From positions 1 to 20,685 of the forward strand of contig JBCDLN010000031.1 in NCBI GenBank assembly GCA_038745295.1: DNA of 20,685 nucleotides. The letters are read 5' to 3'. The position numbers and the translations under genes are program-made. Source of the DNA: Acuticoccus sp038745295. GTDB lineage: Bacteria > Pseudomonadota > Alphaproteobacteria > Rhizobiales > Amorphaceae. Position 1 is the stretch's first letter. Each line of letters begins with the position of its first letter. Shown here one piece after another: positions 1 to 8,518 of the stretch. The notes below the pieces were generated by a model. That model saw nothing but the letters and a program-made list of their open reading frames with translations. It had not been told where the DNA came from and did not search any database.

Positions 1-37
1 AGACCATGGCGCTTGCGCAAAGCCAACAGGTGATCCC

Positions 38-1252
38 GTGCAACAGGTGAACGTTTCAGAGGCTGGCTCGGAAGAGCGGCAGGTTCGCAACTTCAACATC
101 AATTTCGGCCCCCAGCATCCTGCGGCCCACGGGGTTCTGCGGCTGGTGCTCGAGCTTGATGGAGAGGTGGTCACCCGGGTCGACCCGCACATCGGCCTCC
201 TTCATCGGGGAACCGAAAAGCTCATCGAGCATAAAACCTACGTCCAAGCCGTGCCGTACTTCGACCGGCTGGACTATGTGGCCCCGATGAACCAGGAGCA
301 CGCGTTTGCGCTGGCCACGGAAAAGCTGCTCGGGATCAACATCCCAAAACGGGCTCAGCTCATCCGGGTGCTTTATTGCGAGATCGGTAGGCTTTTGTCG
401 CACCTTCTCAACATCACCACCCAAGCTCTTGATGTGGGGGCGCTCACCCCGCCGCTATGGGGTTTTGAAGAGCGCGAAAAGCTCATGATGTTTTATGAGC
501 GGGCCTGCGGTGCAAGGCTCCACGCCAACTACTTCCGGCCAGGCGGCGTGCATCAGGACTTGCCGGACGATCTTATCGACGACATCGAAGCGTTCTGCGA
601 TCCCTTCCTCAAAGTGGTGGACGATCTCGACACCCTCATTACCGAAAACCGCATCTTCAAACAGCGCAACGTCGATATTGGCGTTGTGACACTCGACGAG
701 TGCTGGGCCTGGGGCTTTTCCGGCGTGATGGTGCGCGGGTCCGGTGCGCCGTGGGATCTGCGCAAATCCCAGCCTTATGAGTGCTACGAGGAATTCGAGT
801 TCCAAGTGCCCATCGGCAAGAATGGTGACTGCTACGACCGCTATCTCATCCGCATGGAAGAGATGCGTCAGTCAGTCTCCATCATGCGCCAAGCCATTGA
901 AAAACTCAGAATCACCAAAGGGCCGGTCCACACCTCAGACGGCAAAGTGGCGCCGCCCAAGCGCGGAGAGATGAAGCGCTCGATGGAAGCGCTCATCCAC
1001 CACTTCAAGCTCTACACCGAGGGCTTCCATGTGCCCGAGGGTGAGGTCTACTGCGCCGTCGAAGCCCCTAAGGGCGAGTTCGGCGTCTACCTGGTGGCGG
1101 ACGGGACCAACAAACCCTACAGGTGCAAAATCAAAGCGCCCGGGTTTGCCCATCTTCAAGCCATGGACACCATTTGCGAGGGTCACATGCTTGCCGATGT
1201 GGCCGCCATTTTGGGCTCCCTCGACATTGTCTTCGGCGAGGTCGATCGGTAG
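38..1252 (+). CDS. nuoD: NADH-quinone oxidoreductase subunit D (complex I 49-kDa subunit)
   Basis: Subunit of the peripheral arm of proton-pumping NADH:quinone oxidoreductase. With NuoB it forms the quinone-reduction pocket at the membrane interface. The 404-residue protein has the family's opening block GPQHPAAHG (residues 25-32), then HIGLLHRGTEKLIEHKTY and PYFDRLDYVAPMNQEHAF. By spacing (49 residues apart), His31 and Tyr80 match the conserved quinone-headgroup His and Tyr of the family. The C-terminus (GSLDIVFGEVDR) is complete. The chosen start is GTG at 38, with AGGTGA at 28-33 as ribosome-binding site. The reading frame stays open to the left edge of the window, so a longer N-terminus cannot be excluded. 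The first bases probably hold the tail of nuoC (stops at 31-33 or 48-50 in other frames), but too little is present to call it. It is the first visible gene of a co-directional nuo run. Confidence 0.97.
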   Translation: MQQVNVSEAGSEERQVRNFNINFGPQHPAAHGVLRLVLELDGEVVTRVDPHIGLLHRGTEKLIEHKTYVQAVPYFDRLDYVAPMNQEHAFALATEKLLGINIPKRAQLIRVLYCEIGRLLSHLLNITTQALDVGALTPPLWGFEEREKLMMFYERACGARLHANYFRPGGVHQDLPDDLIDDIEAFCDPFLKVVDDLDTLITENRIFKQRNVDIGVVTLDECWAWGFSGVMVRGSGAPWDLRKSQPYECYEEFEFQVPIGKNGDCYDRYLIRMEEMRQSVSIMRQAIEKLRITKGPVHTSDGKVAPPKRGEMKRSMEALIHHFKLYTEGFHVPEGEVYCAVEAPKGEFGVYLVADGTNKPYRCKIKAPGFAHLQAMDTICEGHMLADVAAILGSLDIVFGEVDR

Positions 1253-1380
1253 GCGCCACACGCGCAAAGAGTGCTTTTGCAGTCTGGCGCCGCCGCCGGC
1301 ATCGCGGCCGGTTGGTTCGGCGCCAGCGGGACAATCAGGACGAGGGCGGCGAACCCGCCCAATAGCTTTGGAGCGAGACC

Positions 1381-2481
1381 ATGGCGGTACGGCGCCTTGC
1401 CGCGGAGCAGCCGGATGATTTTACGTTCACGCGGGAGAACCTCGCTTGGGCAAAAAACAAAGTGAAGGACTATCCGGAGGGTCGCCAGGCCAGCGCGGTC
1501 ATCCCGATTTTGTGGAAGGCGCAAGAGCAGAACGCGGGCTGGCTGCCAGAGCCCGCCATCAGGCTTGTGGCCGACATGCTGGAGATGCCGTACATCCGCG
1601 TCTTTGAGATCGCCACGTTTTACACAATGTTTCAGCTCCAACCCGTGGGGACCGTGGCGCATGTGAATGTGTGCGGCACAACACCGTGCATGCTTCGCGG
1701 CGCACCTGAGATTGTCGACATTTGTAAAAAGCGCATCGCCCCGCAGCCCTTCCAGCGCTCCGCCGACGGCAAGTTTACCTGGGAAGAGGTTGAGTGCGCG
1801 GGCGCATGCGTGAACGCGCCCATGGTCCAAATCGGCGCAGACACCTACGAAGACCTGACGCCTGAAACCTTCAATGCCCTCCTCGACGCGTTGGAGGCGG
1901 GCGAACCCACAAGCCCTGGTCCCCAATCCGCCCGCAAGGCGTCCGAGCCCATCACCGGCGTCTCCTCGCTCGACCCGGACGCCAAGCGCAACATCGAAGC
2001 CAAGCTAAAACGGCTGAAGCCAGAACCTGCCGCCAAGCCGGCCAAGCCCGCAAACGCGGCCAAGCCGGCATCAACTGCAAAGCAGACGGCCGCAGCGAAG
2101 CCGGCAGCGGCCCAGGAGCCAGCTGCCGCACCGGCCAGCGCATCTCAAAAAGTGGCTGAGAAAAAGCCCCGCAAGTCCCCGTCAGTGAAGGCCGCTGAGG
2201 TGGACCTTGCCGCGGTCGCACGCGCCGATGGTGAAGGGACCCGTCCACCTGAAGCAGAGGCTGCCGCACGCGCTGCGGCCGACAACCTTCAGGAGCTCAC
2301 AGGGATCGGGCCGGTAATGCATGGCCGGCTTCACGCTCTGGGTATTTTTACCTTTGCCCAAATTGCTCAGTGGGATGACACGCACACCAAATGGGTGAGC
2401 GCCTACGTGGGGCCAAAGGGCCTCATTGACGCTGCAAGCTGGGTCGAGCAAGCCAAAGCCATCGTCAATCAAAAACCCTAG
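1381..2481 (+). CDS. nuoE: NADH-quinone oxidoreductase subunit E, long form with C-terminal extension
   Basis: The 24-kDa subunit of the NADH-dehydrogenase module; it carries the N1a [2Fe-2S] cluster and pairs with NuoF. The thioredoxin-like domain covers about residues 20-175, with cluster ligands Cys98, Cys103, Cys139 and Cys143 (CGTTPC and CAGAC). At 366 residues the protein is roughly twice the minimal family length. After residue 180 comes an Ala/Pro/Lys-rich, probably disordered linker (about 185-300), then a compact C-terminal segment (about 300-366) beginning LQELTGIGPVMHGRLHALGI. That segment resembles a helix-hairpin-helix fold of the kind seen at the end of long alphaproteobacterial NuoE proteins. 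The ATG has GGAG at 1370-1373. A 128-bp gap separates it from nuoD, and no convincing gene was found there. The catalytic core is certain; the role of the tail is unknown. Confidence 0.96.
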   Translation: MAVRRLAAEQPDDFTFTRENLAWAKNKVKDYPEGRQASAVIPILWKAQEQNAGWLPEPAIRLVADMLEMPYIRVFEIATFYTMFQLQPVGTVAHVNVCGTTPCMLRGAPEIVDICKKRIAPQPFQRSADGKFTWEEVECAGACVNAPMVQIGADTYEDLTPETFNALLDALEAGEPTSPGPQSARKASEPITGVSSLDPDAKRNIEAKLKRLKPEPAAKPAKPANAAKPASTAKQTAAAKPAAAQEPAAAPASASQKVAEKKPRKSPSVKAAEVDLAAVARADGEGTRPPEAEAAARAAADNLQELTGIGPVMHGRLHALGIFTFAQIAQWDDTHTKWVSAYVGPKGLIDAASWVEQAKAIVNQKP

Positions 2482-2535
2482 CGCGTCCCATGCAAGCGCT
2501 TCAGCCCAGACGCAGGTCGGACAGGATTAATCGGC

Positions 2536-3810
2536 ATGCTTGAAGACAAGGATCGGATCTTCACCAACCTTTACGGCTTCCACGATTGGTCGCTGAAAGG
2601 CGCCCGTTCGCGGGGCCAATGGTCGGATACGAAATCCTTTATCGATCAAGGTCGCGACCATATCATCGAGCAGTTGAAGGGCTCGGGCCTCAGGGGCCGT
2701 GGTGGAGCGGGCTTTCCCACCGGCCTCAAAATGAGCTTCATGCCCAAAGGCAGCGAGGGCCGTCCCCATTATCTGGTGGTGAATGCGGACGAATCCGAGC
2801 CTGGAACCTGCAAAGACCGCGAGATTTTGCGCCACGACCCTCAGCTTCTGTTGGAGGGGTGTCTGCTTGCCGGACGGGCCATGGATGCCCATGCCTGCTA
2901 CATTTATGTGCGCGGCGAATACATCAAAGAGCGCGAGCACCTGGAACAAGCCGTCGCCGAGGCCTACGAGGCCAAACTCATCGGCAAAGACAACATCCAC
3001 GGCTGGGACTACGATATCTACGTCCACCACGGCGCAGGCGCTTACATCTGCGGTGAAGAGACCGCGCTCCTGGAAAGCCTTGAGGGCAAAAAGGGGATGC
3101 CCCGGCTGAAGCCCCCGTTTCCCGCCAACATGGGACTCTACGGTGCCCCCACCACCGTCAACAATGTGGAGACCATCGCCGTCATCCCAGAGATTTTGCG
3201 ACGGGGTGCCCAATGGTTCGCAGCGCTCGGCCGGCCAAACAATACGGGCACGAAGCTCTTTTGCATCTCAGGCCATGTGGAAGAGCCCTGCACGGTCGAA
3301 GAAGAGATGGGCATCACCTTCCGCGAACTTGTGGAAAAACACTGCGGCGGCGTGCGCGGCGGATGGGACAATCTACTCGCCGTCATCCCGGGGGGATCGT
3401 CCGTGCCGCTCATCCCCCACTGGGAATGCGATGAGCTGTTCATGGATTTTGACACGCTGCGGGACAAAAAGTCGGGGCTTGGGACGGCTGCTGTGATCGT
3501 GATGGATCAGTCCACTGACATTGTGAAAGCCATCAGCCGCCTGTCATATTTTTATAAGCACGAGAGTTGCGGCCAATGCACACCGTGCCGCGAGGGGACG
3601 GGTTGGATGTGGCGTGTCATGGAGCGCTTGGTGGATGGGCGCGCCGAAAAGCGCGAGATCGATGCGCTCTTAGAGGTCACAAAACAGGTGGAAGGCCATA
3701 CCATCTGCGCCCTCGGAGACGCGGCGGCCTGGCCAATTCAAGGCCTTATCCGCCATTTCCGGCCCGAGATCGAACGGCGCATTGAGACGCGCCTTGTGGC
3801 GGCGGAGTAA
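2536..3810 (+). CDS. nuoF: NADH-quinone oxidoreductase subunit F (51-kDa, NADH/FMN-binding)
   Basis: Entry point of electrons into complex I: it binds NADH and FMN and carries the N3 [4Fe-4S] cluster, acting at the cytoplasmic tip of the peripheral arm. The 424-residue protein has the glycine-rich nucleotide segment GLRGRGGAGFPTG (51-63), the FMN/NADH-contact region NADESEPGTCKDR (83-95), the GAGAYICGEETALLESLEG block (166-184), and the N3 ligands Cys345, Cys348, Cys351 (SCGQCTPCREGTGW) and Cys391 (HTICALGD). Length and all motifs are normal for the family. The ATG at 2536 has AGGA at 2523-2526. It follows nuoE by 54 bp, as expected for the nuoEF module. It is followed by an unusually long 321-bp gap before nuoG. 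Confidence 0.98.
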   Translation: MLEDKDRIFTNLYGFHDWSLKGARSRGQWSDTKSFIDQGRDHIIEQLKGSGLRGRGGAGFPTGLKMSFMPKGSEGRPHYLVVNADESEPGTCKDREILRHDPQLLLEGCLLAGRAMDAHACYIYVRGEYIKEREHLEQAVAEAYEAKLIGKDNIHGWDYDIYVHHGAGAYICGEETALLESLEGKKGMPRLKPPFPANMGLYGAPTTVNNVETIAVIPEILRRGAQWFAALGRPNNTGTKLFCISGHVEEPCTVEEEMGITFRELVEKHCGGVRGGWDNLLAVIPGGSSVPLIPHWECDELFMDFDTLRDKKSGLGTAAVIVMDQSTDIVKAISRLSYFYKHESCGQCTPCREGTGWMWRVMERLVDGRAEKREIDALLEVTKQVEGHTICALGDAAAWPIQGLIRHFRPEIERRIETRLVAAE

Positions 3811-4131
3811 AGGGCAACTCAGGGTCATCCGTGCCCATCACCCGCGACCAGGGTCGTCATCGGTCTTCCGCTTGAAGCCGTGCGGACGCGCGGTGCAAAT
3901 GGCCGGGGCGCGGGCGCGGTTTTAAGCGGGTTCTAGAATTGCCCTGCCGCATGAGATGGCCCGTAAAGCCGTGACTGAGACGGCAAGGTGTCCACCAGGA
4001 TAAGCGCATACCATGGGTTGTGCGGCAATCCGGGCCTTAAGGGAAAACCCCTTGGACGCAGTGCAGAATTTTTATAAGACCAATTGTGCGGAGCTGGGGC
4101 GCCGCCGGAGGTTGGGGTGGAGGTCGCAAAG
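3811..4131 (+). other. 321-bp gap between nuoF and nuoG, no gene recognised
   Basis: This space inside an otherwise compact operon holds no ORF with a convincing ribosome-binding site and protein-like composition. A short hairpin (AAGGG 4039-4043, CCCTT 4049-4053, 5-nt loop) lies in it, with a T-run about 15 nt further on; the stem is too weak and too far from the Ts to call a terminator. It ends with GGAGG at 4119-4123, the ribosome-binding site of nuoG. An internal promoter is possible, but no clear -35/-10 pair was identified. Confidence 0.4.
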
Positions 4132-6222
4132 ATGACAAAATTGATCATCGACGGCGCGGAGCTTGAAGTGCCGGACCACTACACACTCCTGCAAGCATGC
4201 GAGGCAGCGGGAGCGGAGATCCCCCGGTTTTGCTTCCATGAACGTCTCTCCATCGCCGGAAACTGCCGCATGTGCCTGGTTCAGGTCATTGGTGGCCCGC
4301 CAAAGCCAGTGGCAAGCTGTGCCATGGGCGTGCGTGACCTGCGGCCTGGGCGTGATGGTTCCCCCCCACAAGTCTCCACCCGATCAGACTTTGTGAAAAA
4401 GGCGCGTGAGGGGGTGATGGAGTTCCTCCTCATCAACCACCCTTTAGACTGTCCCATCTGCGACCAAGGCGGCGAGTGCGACCTTCAAGACCAAGCCATG
4501 GCCTACGGGGTCTCGGGCTCGCGCTTTTCTGAGAATAAGCGCGCCGTCGAAGACAAGCACATCGGCCCCCTCGTCAAAACCATCATGAACCGGTGTATCC
4601 ACTGCACCCGCTGTGTCCGCTTTGTGACGGAAGTGGCGGGTGTTCCAGACCTTGGCTCCATCGGCCGCGGCGAGGACATGGAGATCACCACTTACCTTGA
4701 AGGGGCCATGGGCTCTGAGCTTCAAGGCAATGTCATCGACCTTTGCCCCGTCGGCGCCCTCACCTCCAAACCCTACGCGTTTCAGGCCCGCCCTTGGGAA
4801 CTCACCAAAACCGAAAGCATCGATGTGATGGATGCGGTGGGCTCCAACATTCGTGTGGATGTGCGCGGGCGCGAAGTGATGCGCATCATGCCGCGCCTTA
4901 ACGAAGCGGTGAACGAAGAGTGGATCTCCGACAAGTCGAGGTTCATTTGGGACGGGCTGCGCACCCAGCGGCTCGACAGGCCCTATGTGCGCCACAACGG
5001 TCGCCTCCAGCCCGCAAGCTGGGGGGAAGCGTTCGCGGCGATCCGCGCCAAAGTTGATAAAACAGCCCCTGAAAAGATGGCTGCCATAGGCGGCGATCTG
5101 GCCACAGCAGAAGAGCTTTTCGCCTTCAAAGAGCTGATGTACCGCCTCCATGTGGCCTCAGTGGATTGCCGCCAAGACGGTGCAGCACTCGACCCCGACC
5201 TTGGCCGCGCGTCCTATATCTTCAATCCCACCATTGCCGGGATCGATCAGTCAGACGCCATTTTGGTCGTGGGCGCTAACCCGCGCTGGGATGCTGCCAT
5301 TCTCAACGCGCGGATCCGCCAGGCCACCGTTCATCGCGGCACCAAAGTCGGTCTCATCGGCGAGCGGGTGGACCTCACCTACCCCGTAAGCCACCTGGGC
5401 CGCAGCGCAAGCTCCTTGTCCGACCTCGGCGCGTTTGGCGATGTTCTGACCAAGGCTGAACGTCCCATTGTGATGGTCGGGGCCGCCGCCCTCAACGCCT
5501 CAACGCCGGAAGCGATCTTGGCGCGCGCTGCGCAGATTGCTCTTGACGTGGGCGCGGTGAAGGACGGGTGGAACGGGTTCGGCGTCCTCCACACCGCAGC
5601 CTCGCGGGTCGGCGGGCTTGATGTGGGGTGCATTCCAGAGCGTGGTGGCATGGCGGCGCCCCAAATTCTCCAAAGCGCCAAGTCAGGGGCGCTGGACCTC
5701 GTATTCCTCCTTGGAGCTGACGAGTTTGAGCCAAGCGCCCTCAGTGCGCCGTTCGTCGTCTACATCGGCAGCCATGGTGACGCTGGCGCCCAATGCGCTG
5801 ACGTCATCCTCCCCGGCGCCGCCTACACCGAAAAGAGTGGCACCATCGTCAATCTCGAGGGGCGGCCCCAACGGCTGTCGCGCGCTGCGTTCGCTCCAGG
5901 GGATGCGCGGGAAGACTGGGCCATCCTGAGGGCCCTTTCGGCAGAGTTGAAGCGCACACTCCCGTTCGACAGCCTTGCAGCACTCAACCAAGGGATGGTG
6001 AAGCGGGCGCCTTGGCTCGGCGCGGTGAATGAGGTGACCGCTGCAGATCCTGGCGCCATTGAAAGGCTTGCTCAGCGCGCGGGCGACATGAGCGATGCGC
6101 CGTTGATCAACCCAATCGACCGGTTCCACCTCACCAACCCGGTCGCGCGCGCATCGGCGGTCATGGCGGAGTGCGCAAAGCTTTTTGAAGGGGCAGGCCA
6201 TGTCGCCGAAGCTGCCGAGTAG
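4132..6222 (+). CDS. nuoG: NADH-quinone oxidoreductase subunit G (75-kDa iron-sulfur subunit)
   Basis: Large Fe-S subunit of the NADH-dehydrogenase module, part of the electron wire from NuoF towards NuoI. The start is set at ATG 4132 (MTKLIIDGAELEVPD) because GGAGG lies 8 bases upstream and the family begins here; the frame can be read from a TTG at 4084, which is less likely. Length is then 696 residues. The N-terminal ferredoxin-like [2Fe-2S] site is Cys34, Cys45, Cys48, Cys63. The His-ligated [4Fe-4S] site is His103, Cys107, Cys110, Cys116 (HPLDCPICDQGGEC). The next [4Fe-4S] site is Cys155, Cys158, Cys161, Cys205 (CIHCTRC and CPVGAL). From about residue 215 a molybdopterin-oxidoreductase-like domain follows, which in complex I is structural and lacks cofactor. 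No extra N7-cluster cysteine group was noticed. Confidence 0.97.
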   Translation: MTKLIIDGAELEVPDHYTLLQACEAAGAEIPRFCFHERLSIAGNCRMCLVQVIGGPPKPVASCAMGVRDLRPGRDGSPPQVSTRSDFVKKAREGVMEFLLINHPLDCPICDQGGECDLQDQAMAYGVSGSRFSENKRAVEDKHIGPLVKTIMNRCIHCTRCVRFVTEVAGVPDLGSIGRGEDMEITTYLEGAMGSELQGNVIDLCPVGALTSKPYAFQARPWELTKTESIDVMDAVGSNIRVDVRGREVMRIMPRLNEAVNEEWISDKSRFIWDGLRTQRLDRPYVRHNGRLQPASWGEAFAAIRAKVDKTAPEKMAAIGGDLATAEELFAFKELMYRLHVASVDCRQDGAALDPDLGRASYIFNPTIAGIDQSDAILVVGANPRWDAAILNARIRQATVHRGTKVGLIGERVDLTYPVSHLGRSASSLSDLGAFGDVLTKAERPIVMVGAAALNASTPEAILARAAQIALDVGAVKDGWNGFGVLHTAASRVGGLDVGCIPERGGMAAPQILQSAKSGALDLVFLLGADEFEPSALSAPFVVYIGSHGDAGAQCADVILPGAAYTEKSGTIVNLEGRPQRLSRAAFAPGDAREDWAILRALSAELKRTLPFDSLAALNQGMVKRAPWLGAVNEVTAADPGAIERLAQRAGDMSDAPLINPIDRFHLTNPVARASAVMAECAKLFEGAGHVAEAAE

Positions 6223-6332
6223 TGCCGGTCGCCCATCGCAGGCGGGGAGGGGAGGTGCATTTCCCGTCCCATACAACGCGTCTACCGTCGGCCGCGCTAA
6301 GGTCGCTAGAGCCCAGCGGGTGAGGACACATC

Positions 6333-7409
6333 ATGGCTGACTTTTGGAGCAATTTTCTCGCCCCCGGCCTGCTGATGACGCTGCAAAGCGTCCTGTTCTT
6401 GGTGATCTTGCTGGTTTTGATCGCCTACGTGCTCTTGGCGGACCGCAAAATTTGGGCGGCCGTGCAGCTGCGCCGCGGCCCGAATGTTGTGGGCGCGTTT
6501 GGCCTCCTCCAGTCCTTCGCTGACCTTGCAAAGTTTGCCTTCAAGGAGCCGGTCATCCCTGCGGGCGCCGACCGCACGGTGTTCTTGCTTGCTCCATTTG
6601 TGACCGCTGTTTTAGCGTTTTCAGCCTGGGCAGTCATGCCGGTCGCACCAGGCTGGGTCATTGCCGACATCAACCTTGGCATTCTTTACGTGTTCGCCAT
6701 CTCATCCTTGGGTGTCTACGGCGTGATCATGGGGGGATGGGCCTCCAACTCCAAGTATCCGTTCTTGGGCGCACTGCGTTCATCGGCCCAGATGATCTCC
6801 TACGAAGTCTCCATTGGCTTCGTCATCATAACCGTCTTGTTGTGCGTGGGATCTTTGAACATCACGACCGTGGTTATCTCCCAGTCCAGTGGGCTTGCCA
6901 CGATGCTCGGGGTGCCTTGGCTGTCATTCCTCAATTGGTATTGGCTGCCGCTCTTCCCCATGTTCATCATCTTCTTTGTGTCAGCACTGGCTGAGACCAA
7001 CCGCCCGCCGTTTGATCTGCCTGAAGCTGAGTCAGAACTCGTCGCCGGGTTCATGGTCGAGTACGCATCAATACCCTACATGATGTTTATGCTGGGCGAG
7101 TACGTGGCCATTGCCATGATGTGCGCCCTCACAACCGTGCTCTTCCTGGGGGGCTGGCTTCCGCCGCTCGATATTCCACCCTTCACGTGGGTGCCGGGGG
7201 TGATCTGGTTCGCGCTCAAGTGCTTCTTGGTGTTCTTTATGTTTGCGATGGTGAAATCCATCGTCCCCCGGTACCGCTACGACCAGCTTATGCGGCTTGG
7301 TTGGAAGGTGTTTCTGCCGGCCTCGCTGGCGGTCGTCGTTGTGGTGGCCTTTGTGCTGAAGCTGACGGATTGGCGGTTTGACCCGCAGTCCGTAGCGCTG
7401 GTCGGCTAA
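6333..7409 (+). CDS. nuoH: NADH-quinone oxidoreductase subunit H (membrane subunit, quinone channel)
   Basis: Integral inner-membrane subunit that connects the peripheral arm to the membrane arm and forms much of the quinone channel. The 358-residue protein is almost wholly hydrophobic, with about eight membrane segments; the first is around residues 10-35. It carries the family block DRKIWAAVQLRRGPNVVGAFGLLQ and the acidic quinone-loop motif AETNRPPFDLPEAESELVAG (Glu221, Asp228, Glu231, Glu233 and Glu235 in that stretch). The ATG has GAGGA at 6322-6326 as ribosome-binding site. It sits 110 bp after nuoG in the expected G-H-I order. The spacer to nuoI contains a perfect 24-bp palindrome. Confidence 0.97.
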   Translation: MADFWSNFLAPGLLMTLQSVLFLVILLVLIAYVLLADRKIWAAVQLRRGPNVVGAFGLLQSFADLAKFAFKEPVIPAGADRTVFLLAPFVTAVLAFSAWAVMPVAPGWVIADINLGILYVFAISSLGVYGVIMGGWASNSKYPFLGALRSSAQMISYEVSIGFVIITVLLCVGSLNITTVVISQSSGLATMLGVPWLSFLNWYWLPLFPMFIIFFVSALAETNRPPFDLPEAESELVAGFMVEYASIPYMMFMLGEYVAIAMMCALTTVLFLGGWLPPLDIPPFTWVPGVIWFALKCFLVFFMFAMVKSIVPRYRYDQLMRLGWKVFLPASLAVVVVVAFVLKLTDWRFDPQSVALVG

Positions 7410-7472
7410 CCAGCTGGACCGAAAGGGTCAACCTGGAACATGTGTGTTGTTGAAGCATTGTCGTCTGGGGAA

Positions 7473-7496
7473 GGTCCGACCGCGCGCGGTCGGACC
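7473..7496. promoter_or_regulatory. Perfect 24-bp palindrome between nuoH and nuoI
   Basis: The left half GGTCCGACCGCG is followed at once by its exact reverse complement. As RNA it would fold into a very stable GC-rich hairpin (10-bp stem, 4-nt loop); as DNA it could bind a dimeric protein. No T-run follows, so it is not a classical terminator. It lies 63 bp after the nuoH stop and 17 bp before the nuoI ribosome-binding site, so it could act as an RNA-processing or stability element within the operon. Function is inferred only. Confidence 0.6.
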
Positions 7497-7524
7497 GGCG
7501 ACGCTGCTTTGAGAGGAGGATGAC

Positions 7525-8016
7525 ATGGCAGCCCTTCAAGGCACCGCAAAGTCGCTGTTCCTGACAGAGTTTGTGTCAGCGTTCATCTTGGGGATGCGAT
7601 ACTTCTTCAAGCCCAAGGCGACGGTGAACTATCCGTTTGAAAAGAACCCCATTTCGCCGCGCTTTCGCGGTGAGCACGCCCTACGCCGCTATCCCAACGG
7701 GGAAGAACGCTGCATTGCATGCAAACTGTGCGAAGCCATCTGCCCAGCACAAGCCATCACCATCGAAGCAGGTCCCCGCCGCAACGATGGCACCCGCAGA
7801 ACCACCCGGTACGACATCGACATGGTGAAGTGCATCTACTGCGGCCTGTGCCAAGAAGCCTGCCCCGTCGACGCGATTGTGGAAGGCCCAAACTTTGAGT
7901 TTGCCACCGAAACCCGCGAAGAACTCCTCTACGACAAGGACAAACTCCTCGCCAATGGTGACCGTTGGGAAGAAGCCATCGCCGCCAATATCGCCGCCGA
8001 CGCCCCTTATCGCTGA
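7525..8016 (+). CDS. nuoI: NADH-quinone oxidoreductase subunit I (8Fe ferredoxin-type, TYKY)
   Basis: Peripheral-arm subunit with two [4Fe-4S] clusters (N6a and N6b) that pass electrons towards NuoB and the quinone site. The 163-residue protein has ligands Cys63, Cys66, Cys69, Cys73 (CIACKLCEAICP) and Cys103, Cys106, Cys109, Cys113 (CIYCGLCQEACP). In the fold the fourth cysteine of each group serves the other cluster. The N-terminus is an amphipathic segment (LFLTEFVSAFILGMRYFFKP) that rests on the membrane. Length is normal. AGGAGG at 7514-7519 makes a strong ribosome-binding site. It is the last nuo gene in the window; the usual next gene, nuoJ, is not present downstream. Confidence 0.98.
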   Translation: MAALQGTAKSLFLTEFVSAFILGMRYFFKPKATVNYPFEKNPISPRFRGEHALRRYPNGEERCIACKLCEAICPAQAITIEAGPRRNDGTRRTTRYDIDMVKCIYCGLCQEACPVDAIVEGPNFEFATETREELLYDKDKLLANGDRWEEAIAANIAADAPYR

Positions 8017-8101
8017 TCCACCTGCCACCTCGCCGCAAGGCTGACGCAAGCACCCACGGTGCAAGCTACTCCCGCGGCGGCATGGTCGGCTGGGAGGTCC
8101 T

Positions 8102-8518
8102 ATGGGGCGGTTTGGAATGGTGCTTCTGGCGCTGGCGAGCGCAGTGTTCGTCCCCGCGGAGGCCACAGCCTACGATCCCTGCTACAATTTTGACGGGTCC
8201 ACTGTGCGGGTCATCGACAGGGGCGGCCGGTTCAGCATCACCTTCGATGAACCGAGCGAGGATCTTCAAGCCGCTGGCGTCAGGCCGGGAAGTGTCCTTG
8301 TTTTTGGCACCTCCAGCAATGGTGCCCTTTACGGAACAGCACGCCACTACGCGCAAGGATGCGTTGGCCGCCCAGACCAGTACGTTGTCACCGGCGGTTA
8401 CCAGCAGGACTATTCCATCATCCTCAATGGCGTTCGGGATGTGCGCGACGAGTGCCGCGCCACCGGAAGCACGGTCGCCGACGAACTGAGCTTCAGTTTC
8501 TTGGGTCCCTGCCGCTAA
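8102..8518 (+). CDS. Small exported protein of unknown function, four mature cysteines
   Basis: A 138-residue protein with a clear Sec-type signal peptide: a short positive N-terminus (MGRFG), a hydrophobic stretch and a likely cleavage after Ala-Thr-Ala near residue 23. The mature part is about 115 residues and contains four cysteines (near residues 27, 84, 119 and 137), enough for two disulfides in the periplasm. Its layout (VRPGSVLVFGTSSNGALYGTA, then QGCVG, then a GG.QQDYSIILNG strand, then a CRATG strand) reminds me of uncharacterised secreted beta-rich proteins of alphaproteobacteria, but I cannot name a family. GGGAGGT at 8091-8097 is a good ribosome-binding site for the ATG at 8102. 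It lies 85 bp after nuoI on the same strand and may be co-transcribed, but nothing in it points to complex I. Confidence 0.75.
   Translation: MGRFGMVLLALASAVFVPAEATAYDPCYNFDGSTVRVIDRGGRFSITFDEPSEDLQAAGVRPGSVLVFGTSSNGALYGTARHYAQGCVGRPDQYVVTGGYQQDYSIILNGVRDVRDECRATGSTVADELSFSFLGPCR

Noticed and set aside
1271..1465. Possible small gene between nuoD and nuoE
   Set aside because: The GTG start lacks a ribosome-binding site and the frame runs 85 bases into nuoE; composition looks like shifted nuoE code.
1183..1926. A 247-codon minus-strand frame across the nuoD-nuoE junction
   Set aside because: It is antisense to the nuoE iron-sulfur domain, with no start signal or known domain.
4039..4053. Terminator between nuoF and nuoG
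   Set aside because: The stem is only 5 bp and the T-run lies about 15 bases further on, so it is not a credible intrinsic terminator.
4444..5151. A 235-codon minus-strand frame inside nuoG
   Set aside because: Mirror of the nuoG cysteine-ligand region; no ribosome-binding site or recognisable fold.
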